Below, piece after piece: positions 25,118 to 34,927 of a stretch of DNA of 64,000 nucleotides (position 1 is the stretch's first letter; each line of letters begins with the position of its first letter). The notes below the pieces were generated by a model, which did not search any database, was not told where the DNA came from, and saw only the letters and a list, made by a program, of their open reading frames with translations. Source of the stretch: Candidatus Eiseniibacteriota bacterium (GTDB taxonomy: Bacteria > Eisenbacteria > RBG-16-71-46 > CAIMUX01); contig CAIMUX010000047.1 of the NCBI GenBank assembly GCA_903844735.1, positions 43,862 to 107,861 on the forward strand, given 5' to 3'. The translations under genes were made by a program, and so were the position numbers.

Positions 25118-26362
25118 GTGCACGTGATCCAAGTGAACAAGTTTCACTATGTGAAGGGCGGGGCCGAGCGGTACTACGTCGACCTCTCCGCGGCGCTCGT
25201 CCGGGCCGGTCATGAGGTGAACCACCTGGCGATGGCACACCCGCGCAACATCCCCGGCGGGCCGCTGGACCGGTTCGTCACCGAGGTTGACTACCGGGCA
25301 CACCTGGGATTGCGGGAAAAGTTGCGCCAAGCCACCCGCACCATCTACAACCGGGAGACGGCCCGTATGGCCGGCGAGATGGCGCGCCGCTACGGCCCCG
25401 CACTGGCGCACCTGCACAACATTTATCACCAGCTCTCCCCGTCGGTGATCGATGCCTTCGTGCGTGCGGGGGTGCCGGTGGTCCAGACGCTGCACGACTA
25501 CAAGCTGGTCTGCCCGGCCTACCTTCTCCTCACGGAGGGTGTGGTCTGTGAGCGCTGCCGCGGGGGGCGGTACTGGCAGGCTGTGCGTCACCGTTGTCTG
25601 CTCGACTCGTCCGCGGCGAGCCTGGTGGCCATGACGGAGGCGTTCTGGCACCGGGCGCGCGGGACCTACGGACGCGTGGCTCGTTTTCTTTGCCCCAGCC
25701 GGTTCCTGCTAGAGAAAGTGGCGTCGTTCGGGGTGCCCCGGGAGCGGCTCGAGCACCTGCCGTATTTTGTTCCGCTGGAGCGTTACCATCCGGCGCCGGT
25801 GCCCGAGCGCGTGGTCGGCGAGCCGGTAACAGGCGTCTTCGTGGGGAGGCTCTCCCGCGAGAAGGGGGTGGCCACGCTTCTGGACGCGATGGCGACGCTG
25901 CCCGCGGGTACGGTGCGGATGGAGATCCTTGGCGAAGGGCCGTTGCGCGGGGAACTGGAGGAGCAGGCACGGCGGGTCTGTTCCGATGGTCGGATCCGCT
26001 TCCTCGGCTACCGCGCGGGCGATGCGCTGCACGACACGATCCGGAGCGCCTCCTTCGCGGTGGTTCCGAGCGAATGGTACGAGAATCTCCCCTACGGCGT
26101 GCTCGAGCCGTTCGCCCTGGGACGGCCGGTCGTGGGCGCCCGTATCGGCGGGATCCCCGAACTCGTGCGCGATGGCGAGACCGGCCGGCTTTTCCCATCC
26201 GGGGACGCGCGCGCCCTGGCTGCCGCCCTCGCGTGGATGGCGGATCCCCAGGCCGGCCTCGCCGCTCTCGGGGAGCAGGCCCGGCGGGTCGTAGAACGCG
26301 ATCACGCGGAGGCACCGCATCTTAGGCGCCTGCTTGAGATCTACGCGGAGGTGGCGAGGTGA
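25118..26362 (+). CDS. GT4 family glycosyltransferase
   Basis: Second GT-B enzyme of 414 residues. Opens with VIQVNKFHYVKGGAERYYVDL, a GT4 N-terminal pattern. A Cys-containing segment (CERCRGGRYWQAVRHRCLL) is often seen in GT4 members with a small zinc-like knuckle. The C-terminal domain has VFVGRLSREKGVATLLDAM and ENLPYGVLEPFALGRPVVGA. GTG at 25118 fits the family start, 4 bases after the previous stop; its stop overlaps the next gene by 4 bases. Confidence 0.9.
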   Translation: MHVIQVNKFHYVKGGAERYYVDLSAALVRAGHEVNHLAMAHPRNIPGGPLDRFVTEVDYRAHLGLREKLRQATRTIYNRETARMAGEMARRYGPALAHLHNIYHQLSPSVIDAFVRAGVPVVQTLHDYKLVCPAYLLLTEGVVCERCRGGRYWQAVRHRCLLDSSAASLVAMTEAFWHRARGTYGRVARFLCPSRFLLEKVASFGVPRERLEHLPYFVPLERYHPAPVPERVVGEPVTGVFVGRLSREKGVATLLDAMATLPAGTVRMEILGEGPLRGELEEQARRVCSDGRIRFLGYRAGDALHDTIRSASFAVVPSEWYENLPYGVLEPFALGRPVVGARIGGIPELVRDGETGRLFPSGDARALAAALAWMADPQAGLAALGEQARRVVERDHAEAPHLRRLLEIYAEVAR

Positions 26363-27531
26363 GGATCGCCATGATCGGCCAGAAGGGAATCCCTGCCACC
26401 TACGGCGGGGTCGAGCGGCATGTCGAGGAGATTGCGGTCCGTCTGGTCGAACGGGGCCACGAGGTGGATGTCTACAGCCGGCTCTACTACTCTCACCAGC
26501 GTGGGTTGTATCGCGGCGTGCGCATCCGGCGTCTGCCCAGCCTCAACACCAAGCATTTCGACGCCATCACACACTGCGCGCTCTCGACCGGAGACTCGCT
26601 CTGGCGCAACTACGACATCGTGCACTACCACGCCCTCGGGCCGTCGGTCTTCGCCGGACTGCCGCGCCTGGTCGGTTCCAAGACGGTCGTCACGGTGCAC
26701 GGCCTCGACTGGGAGCGCGGCAAGTGGGGGAGGTTGGCGGCGTGGTTTCTTCGGAGTTGCGAGATCCCGGCGATTCGCTTCCCTGATCGAACGATCGTCG
26801 TGTCGAAAACGCTGAACGAGTACTTCGCGAGGAAGTACGGGATCGACACGGCGATGATTCCTAACGGGGCCAATCCCGGGACGTTCCGGCCGCTCAACAA
26901 ACTTAAGAAGTACGGGCTCGACCAGCATCGCTACATCCTTTTCGTCGGGCGGTTGGTGCCGGAGAAAGGGTGTCATCATCTGCTGGAGGCGTTTCGGAAG
27001 CTCGACACCGACGCACGCCTCGTGATGGCGGGCGGGTCCAGCTTCAGCGACGGCTATGTCGAGTCGCTGGAGAAGATCCGCGGCGGCGATGAGCGGATCA
27101 TCATGCTCGGATATGTCTACGGCGACGTCTTAGACGAGCTCTGGTCCAATGCCTACCTGGTGGTACAGCCCTCTGTTCTCGAGGGGCTTTCGATCTCCCT
27201 GATCGAGGCGATCTCCCACGGGAAGTGCGTTCTTGCCAGCGACATCCCGGAGAACATGGAAGTGATTTCGGACTGCGCGGTGACCTTCCCGGCGCGGGAT
27301 GTCGATGACCTCAGCGAAAAGATGGGCCGCCTGCTGGCGCATCCCCGAGAGGTGGCCGAGGTGGCACACAGGTGCCGCCTCCATGCCGAGCACCACTACT
27401 CGTGGAGCCGAATCGTAGACGCGACGGAGGCGGTCTATCTCGACCTGATCGGCGGTCGCCGGCACCCGGTGGGCCTGCCGAGGTCCGCCCGGGCGAAGCC
27501 ACGCCTGACGGTGGTCAACAAAACAGGTTGA
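26359..27531 (+). CDS. GT4 family glycosyltransferase
   Basis: Third GT-B enzyme, 390 residues. MRIAMIGQKGIPATYGGVER is the hallmark opening of a GT4 subgroup with DUF1972-like N-terminus, and the C-terminal part has LFVGRLVPEKGCHHLLEAF and QPSVLEGLSISLIEAISHGK. GTG start overlaps the upstream stop (GTGA). With the other two it probably builds the oligosaccharide repeat on the lipid made by the sugar transferase. Confidence 0.92.
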   Translation: MRIAMIGQKGIPATYGGVERHVEEIAVRLVERGHEVDVYSRLYYSHQRGLYRGVRIRRLPSLNTKHFDAITHCALSTGDSLWRNYDIVHYHALGPSVFAGLPRLVGSKTVVTVHGLDWERGKWGRLAAWFLRSCEIPAIRFPDRTIVVSKTLNEYFARKYGIDTAMIPNGANPGTFRPLNKLKKYGLDQHRYILFVGRLVPEKGCHHLLEAFRKLDTDARLVMAGGSSFSDGYVESLEKIRGGDERIIMLGYVYGDVLDELWSNAYLVVQPSVLEGLSISLIEAISHGKCVLASDIPENMEVISDCAVTFPARDVDDLSEKMGRLLAHPREVAEVAHRCRLHAEHHYSWSRIVDATEAVYLDLIGGRRHPVGLPRSARAKPRLTVVNKTG

Positions 27532-27556
27532 GGTGGCCGCGAATCGCTCTGATAAT
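27528..27556 (+). promoter_or_regulatory. putative internal promoter before manC
   Basis: TTGAGG (27528-27533), 17-base spacer, GATAAT (27551-27556). The ATG of manC is only 11 bases after the -10 box and no Shine-Dalgarno sequence is visible, so transcripts would be leaderless or nearly so. Confidence 0.5.
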
Positions 27557-27567
27557 CGACTCTCCCT

Positions 27568-28641
27568 ATGGAACTGCACGCCGTCATCCTGGCCGGAGGC
27601 CGGGGCGAGCGATTCTGGCCGCTCAGCCGGAGCGACTCCCCTAAGCAGATGCTCCGCCTCGTGGGCGAGGAGACTCTCCTCGGCGCCACGCTGCGGCGGG
27701 TCTCGGGCCGTGTCCTGCGGGCGAACACATTGGTCGTCATCGGGGCTGATCTGCGATCGGCCACCGAGCGTCTCGGTCTGCCGCTTCCCGCCGCCCAATT
27801 CCTCTGGGAACCGGTTGGACGCAACACCGCGGCTGCCATCGGGGCGGCCGTCGAGCGGATCGGCGCGGCGCCCGGGCGGGCACTCCTGGTGCTTCCTTCG
27901 GACCATTGGATTCCCAATGACGCGGCGTTCTGGCGCGCAGTGGATGCCGGGCTGATGCTCCTGGCTTCCGGGGAGCCGGTTGTCACCTTTGGCCTGCGGC
28001 CGCTCTATCCCGAGACCGGGTATGGCTACATCGAGCGCGGCGAGCCGTTGTCCGCGGCGCCCGGCGCGTTTCGGGCGCGCCGCTTTCACGAGAAGCCCGA
28101 CGCCAAGCGGGCGCAAGCGTACGTGGACAGCGGTTGCTGTCTCTGGAACAGCGGGATCTTCCTCTTCGACGCCGCGGCCATGGCGGGGCTGCTGCGTCTC
28201 CACTTGCCGGAAATGGCTCCCACACTGGACCGCCTTCGCGCAGACCTCGCTGCGGGGGAGGAAACCGAAGCCTGGGCTCGCTATTTCGGCGCGGCCACCG
28301 CTGTCTCCATCGACCACGGTGTCATGGAAAAGGCCGGCCGGGTGGCGGTGCTGGAGGCCGGGTTCGAGTGGAGCGATCTCGGGACTTGGACCTCGCTGGG
28401 CGATCGCCTCTCCGCCGACGCGGACGGCAACCGGATTCGCGGAGAGGTGATGGCGCTGGACAGTTCCGACTGCGTGCTCTACTCCGGGGATGGCGGGCTC
28501 CTCGCAGTCCTAGGTGTGCACGACCTGATCGTGGTGCGCGTGGGCGACGCCACGCTCGTCTGCCCGCGGGAGCGGGCACAGGAGGTGCGGCGGTTGGTGC
28601 AGGAAGGAAAGGTCGATGCTCGGCTGGGCCGATTTTTCTAG
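27568..28641 (+). CDS. manC: mannose-1-phosphate guanylyltransferase
   Basis: Makes GDP-mannose from mannose-1-phosphate and GTP, a donor for the glycosyltransferases. Protein of 357 residues with HAVILAGGRGERFWPLSR and SPKQML near the N-terminus, PVGRNTAAAIGAA, FGLRPLYPETGYGYIERG and FHEKPDAKRAQAYVDSG with NSGIFLFDA. It covers only the guanylyltransferase domain, without the ManC C-terminal isomerase cupin. No ribosome-binding site precedes the ATG. Confidence 0.93.
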   Translation: MELHAVILAGGRGERFWPLSRSDSPKQMLRLVGEETLLGATLRRVSGRVLRANTLVVIGADLRSATERLGLPLPAAQFLWEPVGRNTAAAIGAAVERIGAAPGRALLVLPSDHWIPNDAAFWRAVDAGLMLLASGEPVVTFGLRPLYPETGYGYIERGEPLSAAPGAFRARRFHEKPDAKRAQAYVDSGCCLWNSGIFLFDAAAMAGLLRLHLPEMAPTLDRLRADLAAGEETEAWARYFGAATAVSIDHGVMEKAGRVAVLEAGFEWSDLGTWTSLGDRLSADADGNRIRGEVMALDSSDCVLYSGDGGLLAVLGVHDLIVVRVGDATLVCPRERAQEVRRLVQEGKVDARLGRFF

Positions 28642-29365
28642 CCGAGATTCCCGCGGGGAAGAAACCGCGGTCGGTAGCCGCGCTGGGTGTTCACGCCGTG
28701 GGGTCGCCTTGGGCGGACGCAATCCGGCTGTCGGCCTGCTGGCGGTTTCCGCGCTGGCGATCGGGCTCGGAGTCGGCTGTGCCGCCCGCCATCCCGCTCC
28801 CACCCCCACCCCGACTACCGTTCCCTCGTCGTCAGTCCTTGAACAAGGCGCAACCCCGACCGTTCACGGGAAAGCGCCGTCCGAATCGAGCGGCGAAGCC
28901 TTTCCGCGCTTGCCCGGTACCGACCGGGTCTACCCCTCGCAGGATCCGCGCAACCACGCGACGCCGGACGAGCCGGAAGCGTTCCCACTCTCGGCCGCGG
29001 TGGCCGGATCGGTCGACGAGGATGCGGCGGCGGATTCGATCAACGATGGTCAGCTGGCGGGATCGGTCGACGAGGATGCCGGGGTTGAGGAGTCCGTGGC
29101 GATCTCGCCCCCGCCGTCCGCGGCGTGGTCGGTGCAGCTTCTGGTTTCGTCGTCGCTGTCGGTGGCCCGAGAACGGGCCGGGGCGCTGACCCCGTACTTC
29201 CCGGAGCCGCCGCGCGTGGAGCCGGTGGCCGGTCTCTTTAAGGTGCGGGTCGGACGTTGTGCGACCCGGGGCGAGGCTGAGGCGCTGCGGCGGAAGGCGC
29301 TTGAGCTGGGGCTGCGCGACGCGTTCGTGGTCCCGGCGGGGCTAAGAGGCGAGACACGGCAGTAG
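28616..29365 (+). CDS. SPOR-domain lipoprotein
   Basis: Likely envelope lipoprotein. A hydrophobic segment ends in the lipobox GLGVGC with Cys55 counted from ATG 28616. An Asp/Glu/Ser-rich linker contains a repeated AGSVDEDA unit, and a SPOR-like domain (WSVQLLVSSSLSVARERAGA to GLFKVRVGRC and LGLRDAFVVP) forms the last 75 residues. SPOR domains bind denuded peptidoglycan glycans. ATG 28616 has a strong AGGAAGGAAAGG but gives a long pre-lipobox region and overlaps manC by 26 bases; TTG at 28709 would give a typical 24-residue signal peptide. Confidence 0.7.
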   Translation: MLGWADFSSRDSRGEETAVGSRAGCSRRGVALGGRNPAVGLLAVSALAIGLGVGCAARHPAPTPTPTTVPSSSVLEQGATPTVHGKAPSESSGEAFPRLPGTDRVYPSQDPRNHATPDEPEAFPLSAAVAGSVDEDAAADSINDGQLAGSVDEDAGVEESVAISPPPSAAWSVQLLVSSSLSVARERAGALTPYFPEPPRVEPVAGLFKVRVGRCATRGEAEALRRKALELGLRDAFVVPAGLRGETRQ

Positions 29366-29403
29366 GTGCGGGCAGATCCGCAGCCATAGCGGAGCGTTCA
29401 CGA

Positions 29404-30684
29404 ATGATGCGGGCCAGGTGGGGAGTCGGAAAGAGGGGGATCGGGATCGTGCGTTGGGTGCTCTTTGACGATGCGCAATGGGATCGCCTGCGGCCGTTCA
29501 CCTGGCTGCGGCCCGCCTCCGCATTGCTCCTCGGCACAGAGACGCTCGAGGCGCGCTGGCGACGTCTGGTGACCCCCGATGAGCTCGTCGTCGCTTGCCG
29601 CCGGCCGCTCGCCGCGCTGGCCCCGGGTCGCGTAGCTCTGGACGAGGCTGCCGGGGTCGCCGCGGGAGACGAGGTATGGGTTTCCGACCTGCTCGTTCCC
29701 GACGCGGCCTTGGTGCAGGCGGCGCGGGAGTTGGGCGGATCCGGTCCGGTGTTGATCGGCGGTCGCCCCCTCGAGGTGGCGGGCCCCGAAAGCGCGCGCG
29801 CTGTCGACATCGGAGGAGATCGCTTGCTTGGCCTGGCCGACCTTGCGCGCCGTCACGAATCGCTCCTTGCCGACGACCTGGAGCGGCTTCTCGCCGCCAC
29901 GCCCCCGCCCGTGGACGCCGGTGACGGCCACGCCTATGGTCTCGACCGGATCCGCTTCGGCGCGGGTTGTACGATCGATCACGGCGCCGTTCTCGACGCG
30001 CGGGAGGGGCCGGTCGTCCTGGGATCGCGATGCCATGTTTTTCCACACACATGGATCCGAGGGCCGTTCTTCGCCTCGGACGACTGCCTGCTCTTGGGGG
30101 GGCGGATCGGTGGTGGGACCAGCCTGGGGCCGGTCTGCCGGGTGCGCGGCGAGGTAGAGGCGTCTGTGTTCCTCGGGCTTAGCAACAAGGCGCACGACGG
30201 CTACGTGGGTCACAGTTATCTCGGGGAGTGGGTCAACCTCGGTGCGATGACCACGACCAGCGACCTCAAGAACAACTATTCCCCGGTCGGGCTCGAGCGG
30301 GATGGCGTGCGGGAGCGCACGACGCAGCGCAAGCTCGGGGCCTTCCTCGGCGACCACGTCAAGACCCGCATCGGGTGCCTCCTCACTTGCGGTACCATCG
30401 CCGGGGTGGGTGCGAATCTGGTGGGGACTCCGGATGTGCCGACTCGTTGGGTGCCCGATTTCACCTGGGGTATCGGGCCGGGGGCCGTGGAGTACGAGAT
30501 CGAGGAATTCCTCCGGACGGCCGAGATCGTCCACGGGCGCCGCTGTGTGCCGTGGCGGCCGGAGGAGGAGCGGGTTCTGCGCGGCGTGTATACAGCCACT
30601 GCGGCCGCCCGGGTCGCGGCTGGTGTCGTGCGCCGGGAGGTGGCCGGCGGCCGTCCGGGGCCCGTGAGTCAGGAAGGCGCATAG
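29404..30684 (+). CDS. GlmU-like sugar nucleotidyltransferase/acetyltransferase family protein
   Basis: Belongs to the GlmU-like group with an abbreviated N-terminal part (VLFDDAQWDRLRPFTWLRPA) followed by a left-handed beta-helix acyltransferase domain. That domain shows GAGCTIDHGAVLDAREGPVV, FLGLSNKAHDGYVGHSYLGE and WVNLGAMTTTSDLKNNYSPV. The canonical LAAGxGTRM pyrophosphorylase motif is absent. Function probably in activated amino-sugar synthesis, but the exact reaction is not established. ATG 29404 or, better supported by AAGAGGGGG, GTG 29449 may be the start. Confidence 0.8.
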   Translation: MMRARWGVGKRGIGIVRWVLFDDAQWDRLRPFTWLRPASALLLGTETLEARWRRLVTPDELVVACRRPLAALAPGRVALDEAAGVAAGDEVWVSDLLVPDAALVQAARELGGSGPVLIGGRPLEVAGPESARAVDIGGDRLLGLADLARRHESLLADDLERLLAATPPPVDAGDGHAYGLDRIRFGAGCTIDHGAVLDAREGPVVLGSRCHVFPHTWIRGPFFASDDCLLLGGRIGGGTSLGPVCRVRGEVEASVFLGLSNKAHDGYVGHSYLGEWVNLGAMTTTSDLKNNYSPVGLERDGVRERTTQRKLGAFLGDHVKTRIGCLLTCGTIAGVGANLVGTPDVPTRWVPDFTWGIGPGAVEYEIEEFLRTAEIVHGRRCVPWRPEEERVLRGVYTATAAARVAAGVVRREVAGGRPGPVSQEGA

Positions 30685-30721
30685 ATCCGGTTCGGCAGCC
30701 GCCTGCTGGAGGAACGCACCC

Positions 30722-31798
30722 ATGCCAGAGCTTCGTCGTGATCCGATTGTCGGTCGCTGGGTCATCATTTCCACGGAACGGGGGAAGCGACCCTCTGATT
30801 TCGGGCAGATCGTCTCGGCGCGCAAGACCGGATTCTGCCCCTTCTGTCCCGGAAACGAGTCGAAGACGCCACCCGAAGTCTACGTCGTGCGGCAGCCCGG
30901 GACCCTGCCCGACACCGCCGACTGGCAGGTGCGGGTGGTCTCGAACAAGTTCCCCGCCCTCCAGATCGAGGGGAACCTCGACCGCCGGGCCGAGGGGATC
31001 TACGACAAGATGAACGGAGTCGGCGCCCACGAAGTCCTCATCGAAACCCCCGATCACGAGACCGAATTCTCCCAGCTTCCGACGGCGCAGATTCTCCTCG
31101 TGCTGCAGGCGATGCGCGTGCGGATGATCGACCTCTCCCAAGACAGGCGTTTCCGCTATATCCAGGTCTTCAAGAACCACGGCGAAGCGGCGGGGGCCTC
31201 TCTGGAGCACGGGCACATCCAGCTCATCGCCACTCCCATTGTGCCGCGCCGCGTGGTGGAAGAAATCAACGGCTGCCAGTTTCACTTTGAGCTGAAGGAA
31301 CGCTGTATTTTCTGCGACATCGTCGAGCAGGAAGCTTCGATCGAAAAGCGGATTGTCTGCCAGAACTCGGAGTTCCTCTCCATCGAGCCGTTCGCGCCGC
31401 GCTTCCCGTTCGAGACCTGGGTGATCCCCAAGCGGCACGAGTCGACCTTCGAGGCCTCACCGGACGACCTGCTGGAGGCGTTTGCGGGAGTGATGAAGGA
31501 GAGCCTGCAGCGGATCAATCTGGCGTTGAACAAACCGCCGTACAACTTCGTCCTTCACACCTCGCCGTGTAACGACTGGAAGGACACGCGCCACTACCAC
31601 TGGCATCTGGAGATCATGCCCAAGCTGACCAAGGTCGCCGGATTTGAGTGGGGCACCGGCTTGTACATCAACCCGACACCGCCGGAGGCCGCGGCCGCCT
31701 TCCTGCGCGAGGTCGATCCGGCGAACGGAAACGGAAGCGGAAACGGGGTGCAACCCGGAGCGAGCGACGCCCCAGTCAGCGAGAAGCCGCCGGCGTAA
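30722..31798 (+). CDS. galT: galactose-1-phosphate uridylyltransferase
   Basis: Exchanges UMP between UDP-glucose and galactose-1-phosphate, linking galactose to nucleotide sugars for polysaccharide synthesis. The 358-residue protein starts ELRRDPIVGRWVIISTERGK. It has the zinc-site CPFCPGNE, EVLIETPDHETEFSQLP, the HIT-fold active-site EHGHIQLIATPIVP, and a second half with the CNDWKDTRHYHWHLEIMPKL segment. The active-site motif HGH replaces the classical HPH. ATG at 30722 follows AGGAACGCACCC weakly. Confidence 0.93.
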   Translation: MPELRRDPIVGRWVIISTERGKRPSDFGQIVSARKTGFCPFCPGNESKTPPEVYVVRQPGTLPDTADWQVRVVSNKFPALQIEGNLDRRAEGIYDKMNGVGAHEVLIETPDHETEFSQLPTAQILLVLQAMRVRMIDLSQDRRFRYIQVFKNHGEAAGASLEHGHIQLIATPIVPRRVVEEINGCQFHFELKERCIFCDIVEQEASIEKRIVCQNSEFLSIEPFAPRFPFETWVIPKRHESTFEASPDDLLEAFAGVMKESLQRINLALNKPPYNFVLHTSPCNDWKDTRHYHWHLEIMPKLTKVAGFEWGTGLYINPTPPEAAAAFLREVDPANGNGSGNGVQPGASDAPVSEKPPA

Positions 31799-31878
31799 AC
31801 GCGCCTCGGGAAACGGCCGGGTACGCTCGGCCGATCGCGGGGGGCCGGGCCGGCCGTTCCGCGGGGAAAGGAGCTCCC

Positions 31879-33363
31879 ATGCCGCTGGACATAGCCATCG
31901 CCAGCGCCGAGATGGTTCCGTTCGCCAAGGTAGGCGGACTGGCAGATGTTGCTGGCGCCCTGGCCAAGGAACTCGATCGGTTCGGGCACGAGGTCACCGT
32001 CTTTCTTCCGCGCTACCGCGGGATTCACGAAGAACGGTTTCCCGGCCTGGGCCTCGAGAAAGTGGGCGACATCGACATCCAAGTCGGCGGGCGTGTGGAA
32101 CGAGCTGAGATCGGCGCCGCCACCGTTCCGGGCAGCGGCGTGCGTCTCATCCTGGTCGGCCATGACGAGTTCTTCGACCGTGACAACCCTTATGTTGATC
32201 CGAAGACCGGGAAGGACTGGCCCGATAACGCCGAGCGGTTCATCTTCTTCAACAAGGCGATTCTCGAGAGCCTGCGCCTCCTGCGCTGGATTCCCGACGT
32301 GATCCACACCAACGACTACCAGACCGGATTGGTGCCGATCCTGTTGCGGGAAGCCTACAGCCACGAGGAACGCTACGCCCGCGTGGGGACCCTCTTTTCC
32401 ATCCACAATGTGGGATACCAGGGGATCTTTCCCCGCGATGTGCTGGAGTTGATCGGTCTTTCCGAAGATCTGGCCGGCCCCACCGGCCCGCTTGAGTACT
32501 GGGGGAAGGTCAACTTCATGAAGGCCGCGATCCTCTACGCCGATTTGGTCAACACGGTGAGCGAGAGGTACGCCGAGGAGATCCAATCGGGGAACGAGTA
32601 CGGTTTTGGACTTGAAGGCGTGCTGCACGGGCGGCGAGCCGACCTGCTGGGAATCCTGAACGGCATTGACGCGGAGGTTTGGGATCCGGCGAGCGACCCG
32701 CTGATCGCGGCCAACTACGAAGCGACCAGCCTATCGAGGAAGAGGGAGAACAAGATTCGCCTCCTCGAGAGCATGGAGCTACCGGTTGAGCCTGATGTTC
32801 CGCTCATCGGGATCATCTCGCGCCTCGTCGACCAGAAGGGGTTTGACCTTTTCGAGAAGATCGCCGCCGGCCTCTTCAGGGGGCGGCTCAAGATCGTGGT
32901 GCTGGGCAGCGGCCAGCCGCGCTACGAGGAGTTGCTGCGATCGCTGCGGAAGAAGTATCCGCAGAAGTTCGCGGTCGCGCTGGAGTTCAACGACAAGCTG
33001 GCCCACCTCATCGAGGCGGGGAGCGATTTCTTCCTCATGCCGTCGAAGTACGAGCCTTGCGGCCTCAATCAGATGTACTCGCTGCGTTACGGCACGATCC
33101 CGATCGTGCGCGCCACGGGCGGACTGGCCGATACGGTGCACGACTACGAATTCGAGACCGGGAAGGGGAACGGCTTCACCTTCGAAGACTACACCGGCGA
33201 GGCGCTGCTCGAGGCGATCAAACGGGCGCTCAAGCTCTACCAGAAGAAGCGTCCGCTGAAGAAGCTCATCACCGAGATCATGCAGATTGATCATTCGTGG
33301 GACACGGCGGCGCGGAAGTATGTTGCCGCCTACGAGCGCGCGATCGCGAAGCGGAGGGCCTGA
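31879..33363 (+). CDS. glgA: glycogen (starch) synthase, GT5
   Basis: Adds glucose from ADP- or UDP-glucose to an alpha-1,4-glucan. 494 residues. N-terminal IAIASAEMVPFAKVGGLADV has the KVGGL substrate loop. Family motifs WIPDVIHTNDYQTGLVP, FSIHNVGYQGIF, LNGIDAEVWDPASD, IISRLVDQKGFDL and the C-terminal FFLMPSKYEPCGLNQMYSLR with TGGLADTV are all present. ATG at 31879 is preceded by GGGGAAAGGAG. Last gene of the second transcription unit. Confidence 0.95.
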   Translation: MPLDIAIASAEMVPFAKVGGLADVAGALAKELDRFGHEVTVFLPRYRGIHEERFPGLGLEKVGDIDIQVGGRVERAEIGAATVPGSGVRLILVGHDEFFDRDNPYVDPKTGKDWPDNAERFIFFNKAILESLRLLRWIPDVIHTNDYQTGLVPILLREAYSHEERYARVGTLFSIHNVGYQGIFPRDVLELIGLSEDLAGPTGPLEYWGKVNFMKAAILYADLVNTVSERYAEEIQSGNEYGFGLEGVLHGRRADLLGILNGIDAEVWDPASDPLIAANYEATSLSRKRENKIRLLESMELPVEPDVPLIGIISRLVDQKGFDLFEKIAAGLFRGRLKIVVLGSGQPRYEELLRSLRKKYPQKFAVALEFNDKLAHLIEAGSDFFLMPSKYEPCGLNQMYSLRYGTIPIVRATGGLADTVHDYEFETGKGNGFTFEDYTGEALLEAIKRALKLYQKKRPLKKLITEIMQIDHSWDTAARKYVAAYERAIAKRRA

Positions 33364-33389
33364 CCTGTTCTCCGCGCTGGGAGGCCCCG

Positions 33390-33416
33390 GGTCAGATGGG
33401 CGCCGATGGTCTGACC
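33390..33416. terminator. hairpin between convergent genes
   Basis: GGTCAGA (33390-33396) pairs with TCTGACC (33410-33416) between the ends of glgA and the aspartokinase. There is no T-tract, so termination activity is uncertain; it could serve both strands. Confidence 0.35.
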
Positions 33417-33432
33417 GGTGATGACGCCCCGG

Positions 33433-34725
33433 TCAGGCCTTCTCGACGAGCTCGCGGTGCAGCAGGCGCGTGGCCGCCTCGGCATGTGTCTCGGCCAGGA
33501 GAATCGAGAGGGAAAGCGTGCCTGTGTGCAGGCCCCAGGTGGGGATGTCTTCGGTCGCGAGGATCGACTCGGCGCGCCGCAGCATCTCTCCGCAAGCCAG
33601 CACCCCCTCGCCGACGAGGCTGATGACGGCGGCGCGCGGCTCGACCTCTACGCGCGTGCCCAAACCCCACCGGGTGGGATCGAGCCACCCATCGAGATCG
33701 GCATCCTCCGCGGCAGCGAACTGCACGAGCGTGTCACCCCCGGGGAGCAGTGTCCGGGCGAAGAAGAGGAAGAGCGGAGTTCCTCCGGACGGCAGGGATG
33801 GCGGCGCCGAAGTGTGTTCCTCGGTCAGGGGCCGAGTCTGCCCGTTGGGCGCTCCCGCGGGCACCGTGACTCGCACCCACCGCACCGGTGATTCGAGGGC
33901 CACCCCCAGGATGTGATCGCTCTCCATCGGTTCCTCCTCCGGGAACGTCCCGGCGCCACAGAATTCGGGCGTAGCCGCGGATGCGTTCGATCCCGCGCGT
34001 CGGGGGATCCTCGTTCCAGGCCGGTCCCCGCGGGAGCCCAGCACTTCCACCGGCAGGCCGTACTTCCGCGCCAGGATGACCGCGCGACGGAAGAGAACCC
34101 GCCCGCCCAGGTGGGAGAGTGTGATCATCGGTTCGTAGTCGATCTCGGGTAGAAGGCGCGTTCCCGGCACGACCCGCGGGTCGGCGGAAAAAACGCCCGG
34201 AACATCGGTGTAGATCTCGCACCGCTGTGCACCCAGATGGATGGCCAGCGCCACGGCGGTCGTATCGCTGCCGCCACGGCCGAGGGTTGTGACCTCCTTC
34301 TCGGGCGAGACCCCCTGGAACCCCGCGACGATGACGACCCGCCCGCGCTCCAGCTCCTCGCGGATGCGGAAGGCGCGGACGCTCTGGATGCGGGCGTCGC
34401 CCTGGCGGCTGTCCGTGACGATGCCGCCTTGCGAGCCGGTGAAGGAGATGGCGGGACAGCCGAGAGACTGCAGTGCCATCGACAGCAATGTCATCGAGAC
34501 GCGCTCACCGGTGGTGAGGAGCATGTCGAGCTCGCGTCGCGAAGGGGTCCGGCTGACACGGTGGGCGAGGCGGATCAGCTCATCGGTGGTCTGTCCCATG
34601 GCCGAGACGACGACGACCACGCGGTCGCCCGAGGCGCGCCGGGCCAGAACCCTCCGGGCCACAGCGAGGATCTGCTCCGGTGTCTCCACCGAACTGCCGC
34701 CGTACTTCAGAACCCGAACGCCCAT
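33433..34725 (-). CDS. aspartate kinase
   Basis: Phosphorylates aspartate, the first step to Lys, Thr and Met. On the minus strand, 430 residues. N-terminal [18 protein letters not shown], then [40 protein letters not shown] and [18 protein letters not shown] complete the kinase domain. The C-terminal ACT region is divergent and carries a Pro/Ala/Gly-rich insert before [16 protein letters not shown]. The ATG at 34725 fits the family; the frame extends upstream without homology. Confidence 0.92.
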   Translation of the reverse strand: MGVRVLKYGGSSVETPEQILAVARRVLARRASGDRVVVVVSAMGQTTDELIRLAHRVSRTPSRRELDMLLTTGERVSMTLLSMALQSLGCPAISFTGSQGGIVTDSRQGDARIQSVRAFRIREELERGRVVIVAGFQGVSPEKEVTTLGRGGSDTTAVALAIHLGAQRCEIYTDVPGVFSADPRVVPGTRLLPEIDYEPMITLSHLGGRVLFRRAVILARKYGLPVEVLGSRGDRPGTRIPRRAGSNASAATPEFCGAGTFPEEEPMESDHILGVALESPVRWVRVTVPAGAPNGQTRPLTEEHTSAPPSLPSGGTPLFLFFARTLLPGGDTLVQFAAAEDADLDGWLDPTRWGLGTRVEVEPRAAVISLVGEGVLACGEMLRRAESILATEDIPTWGLHTGTLSLSILLAETHAEAATRLLHRELVEKA

Positions 34726-34927
34726 GACGAAGACTCCCTCGGGACGAGTGGTGTGGGGCTGTCCTAGCTCCGCGGACCGTCCGGTCCACAGGGGGCAGGA
34801 TCCAGCCGGGGCCCGATGCACCACCGGGCGGCAGGATACGATCCGGCGGACCGTACCGGAACGGAAAAACGAGCCGCGGTTGCCGCGCTCCGGGAAGGGG
34901 CGCCCGCCGCGGAGTGCGAAATGCGGG

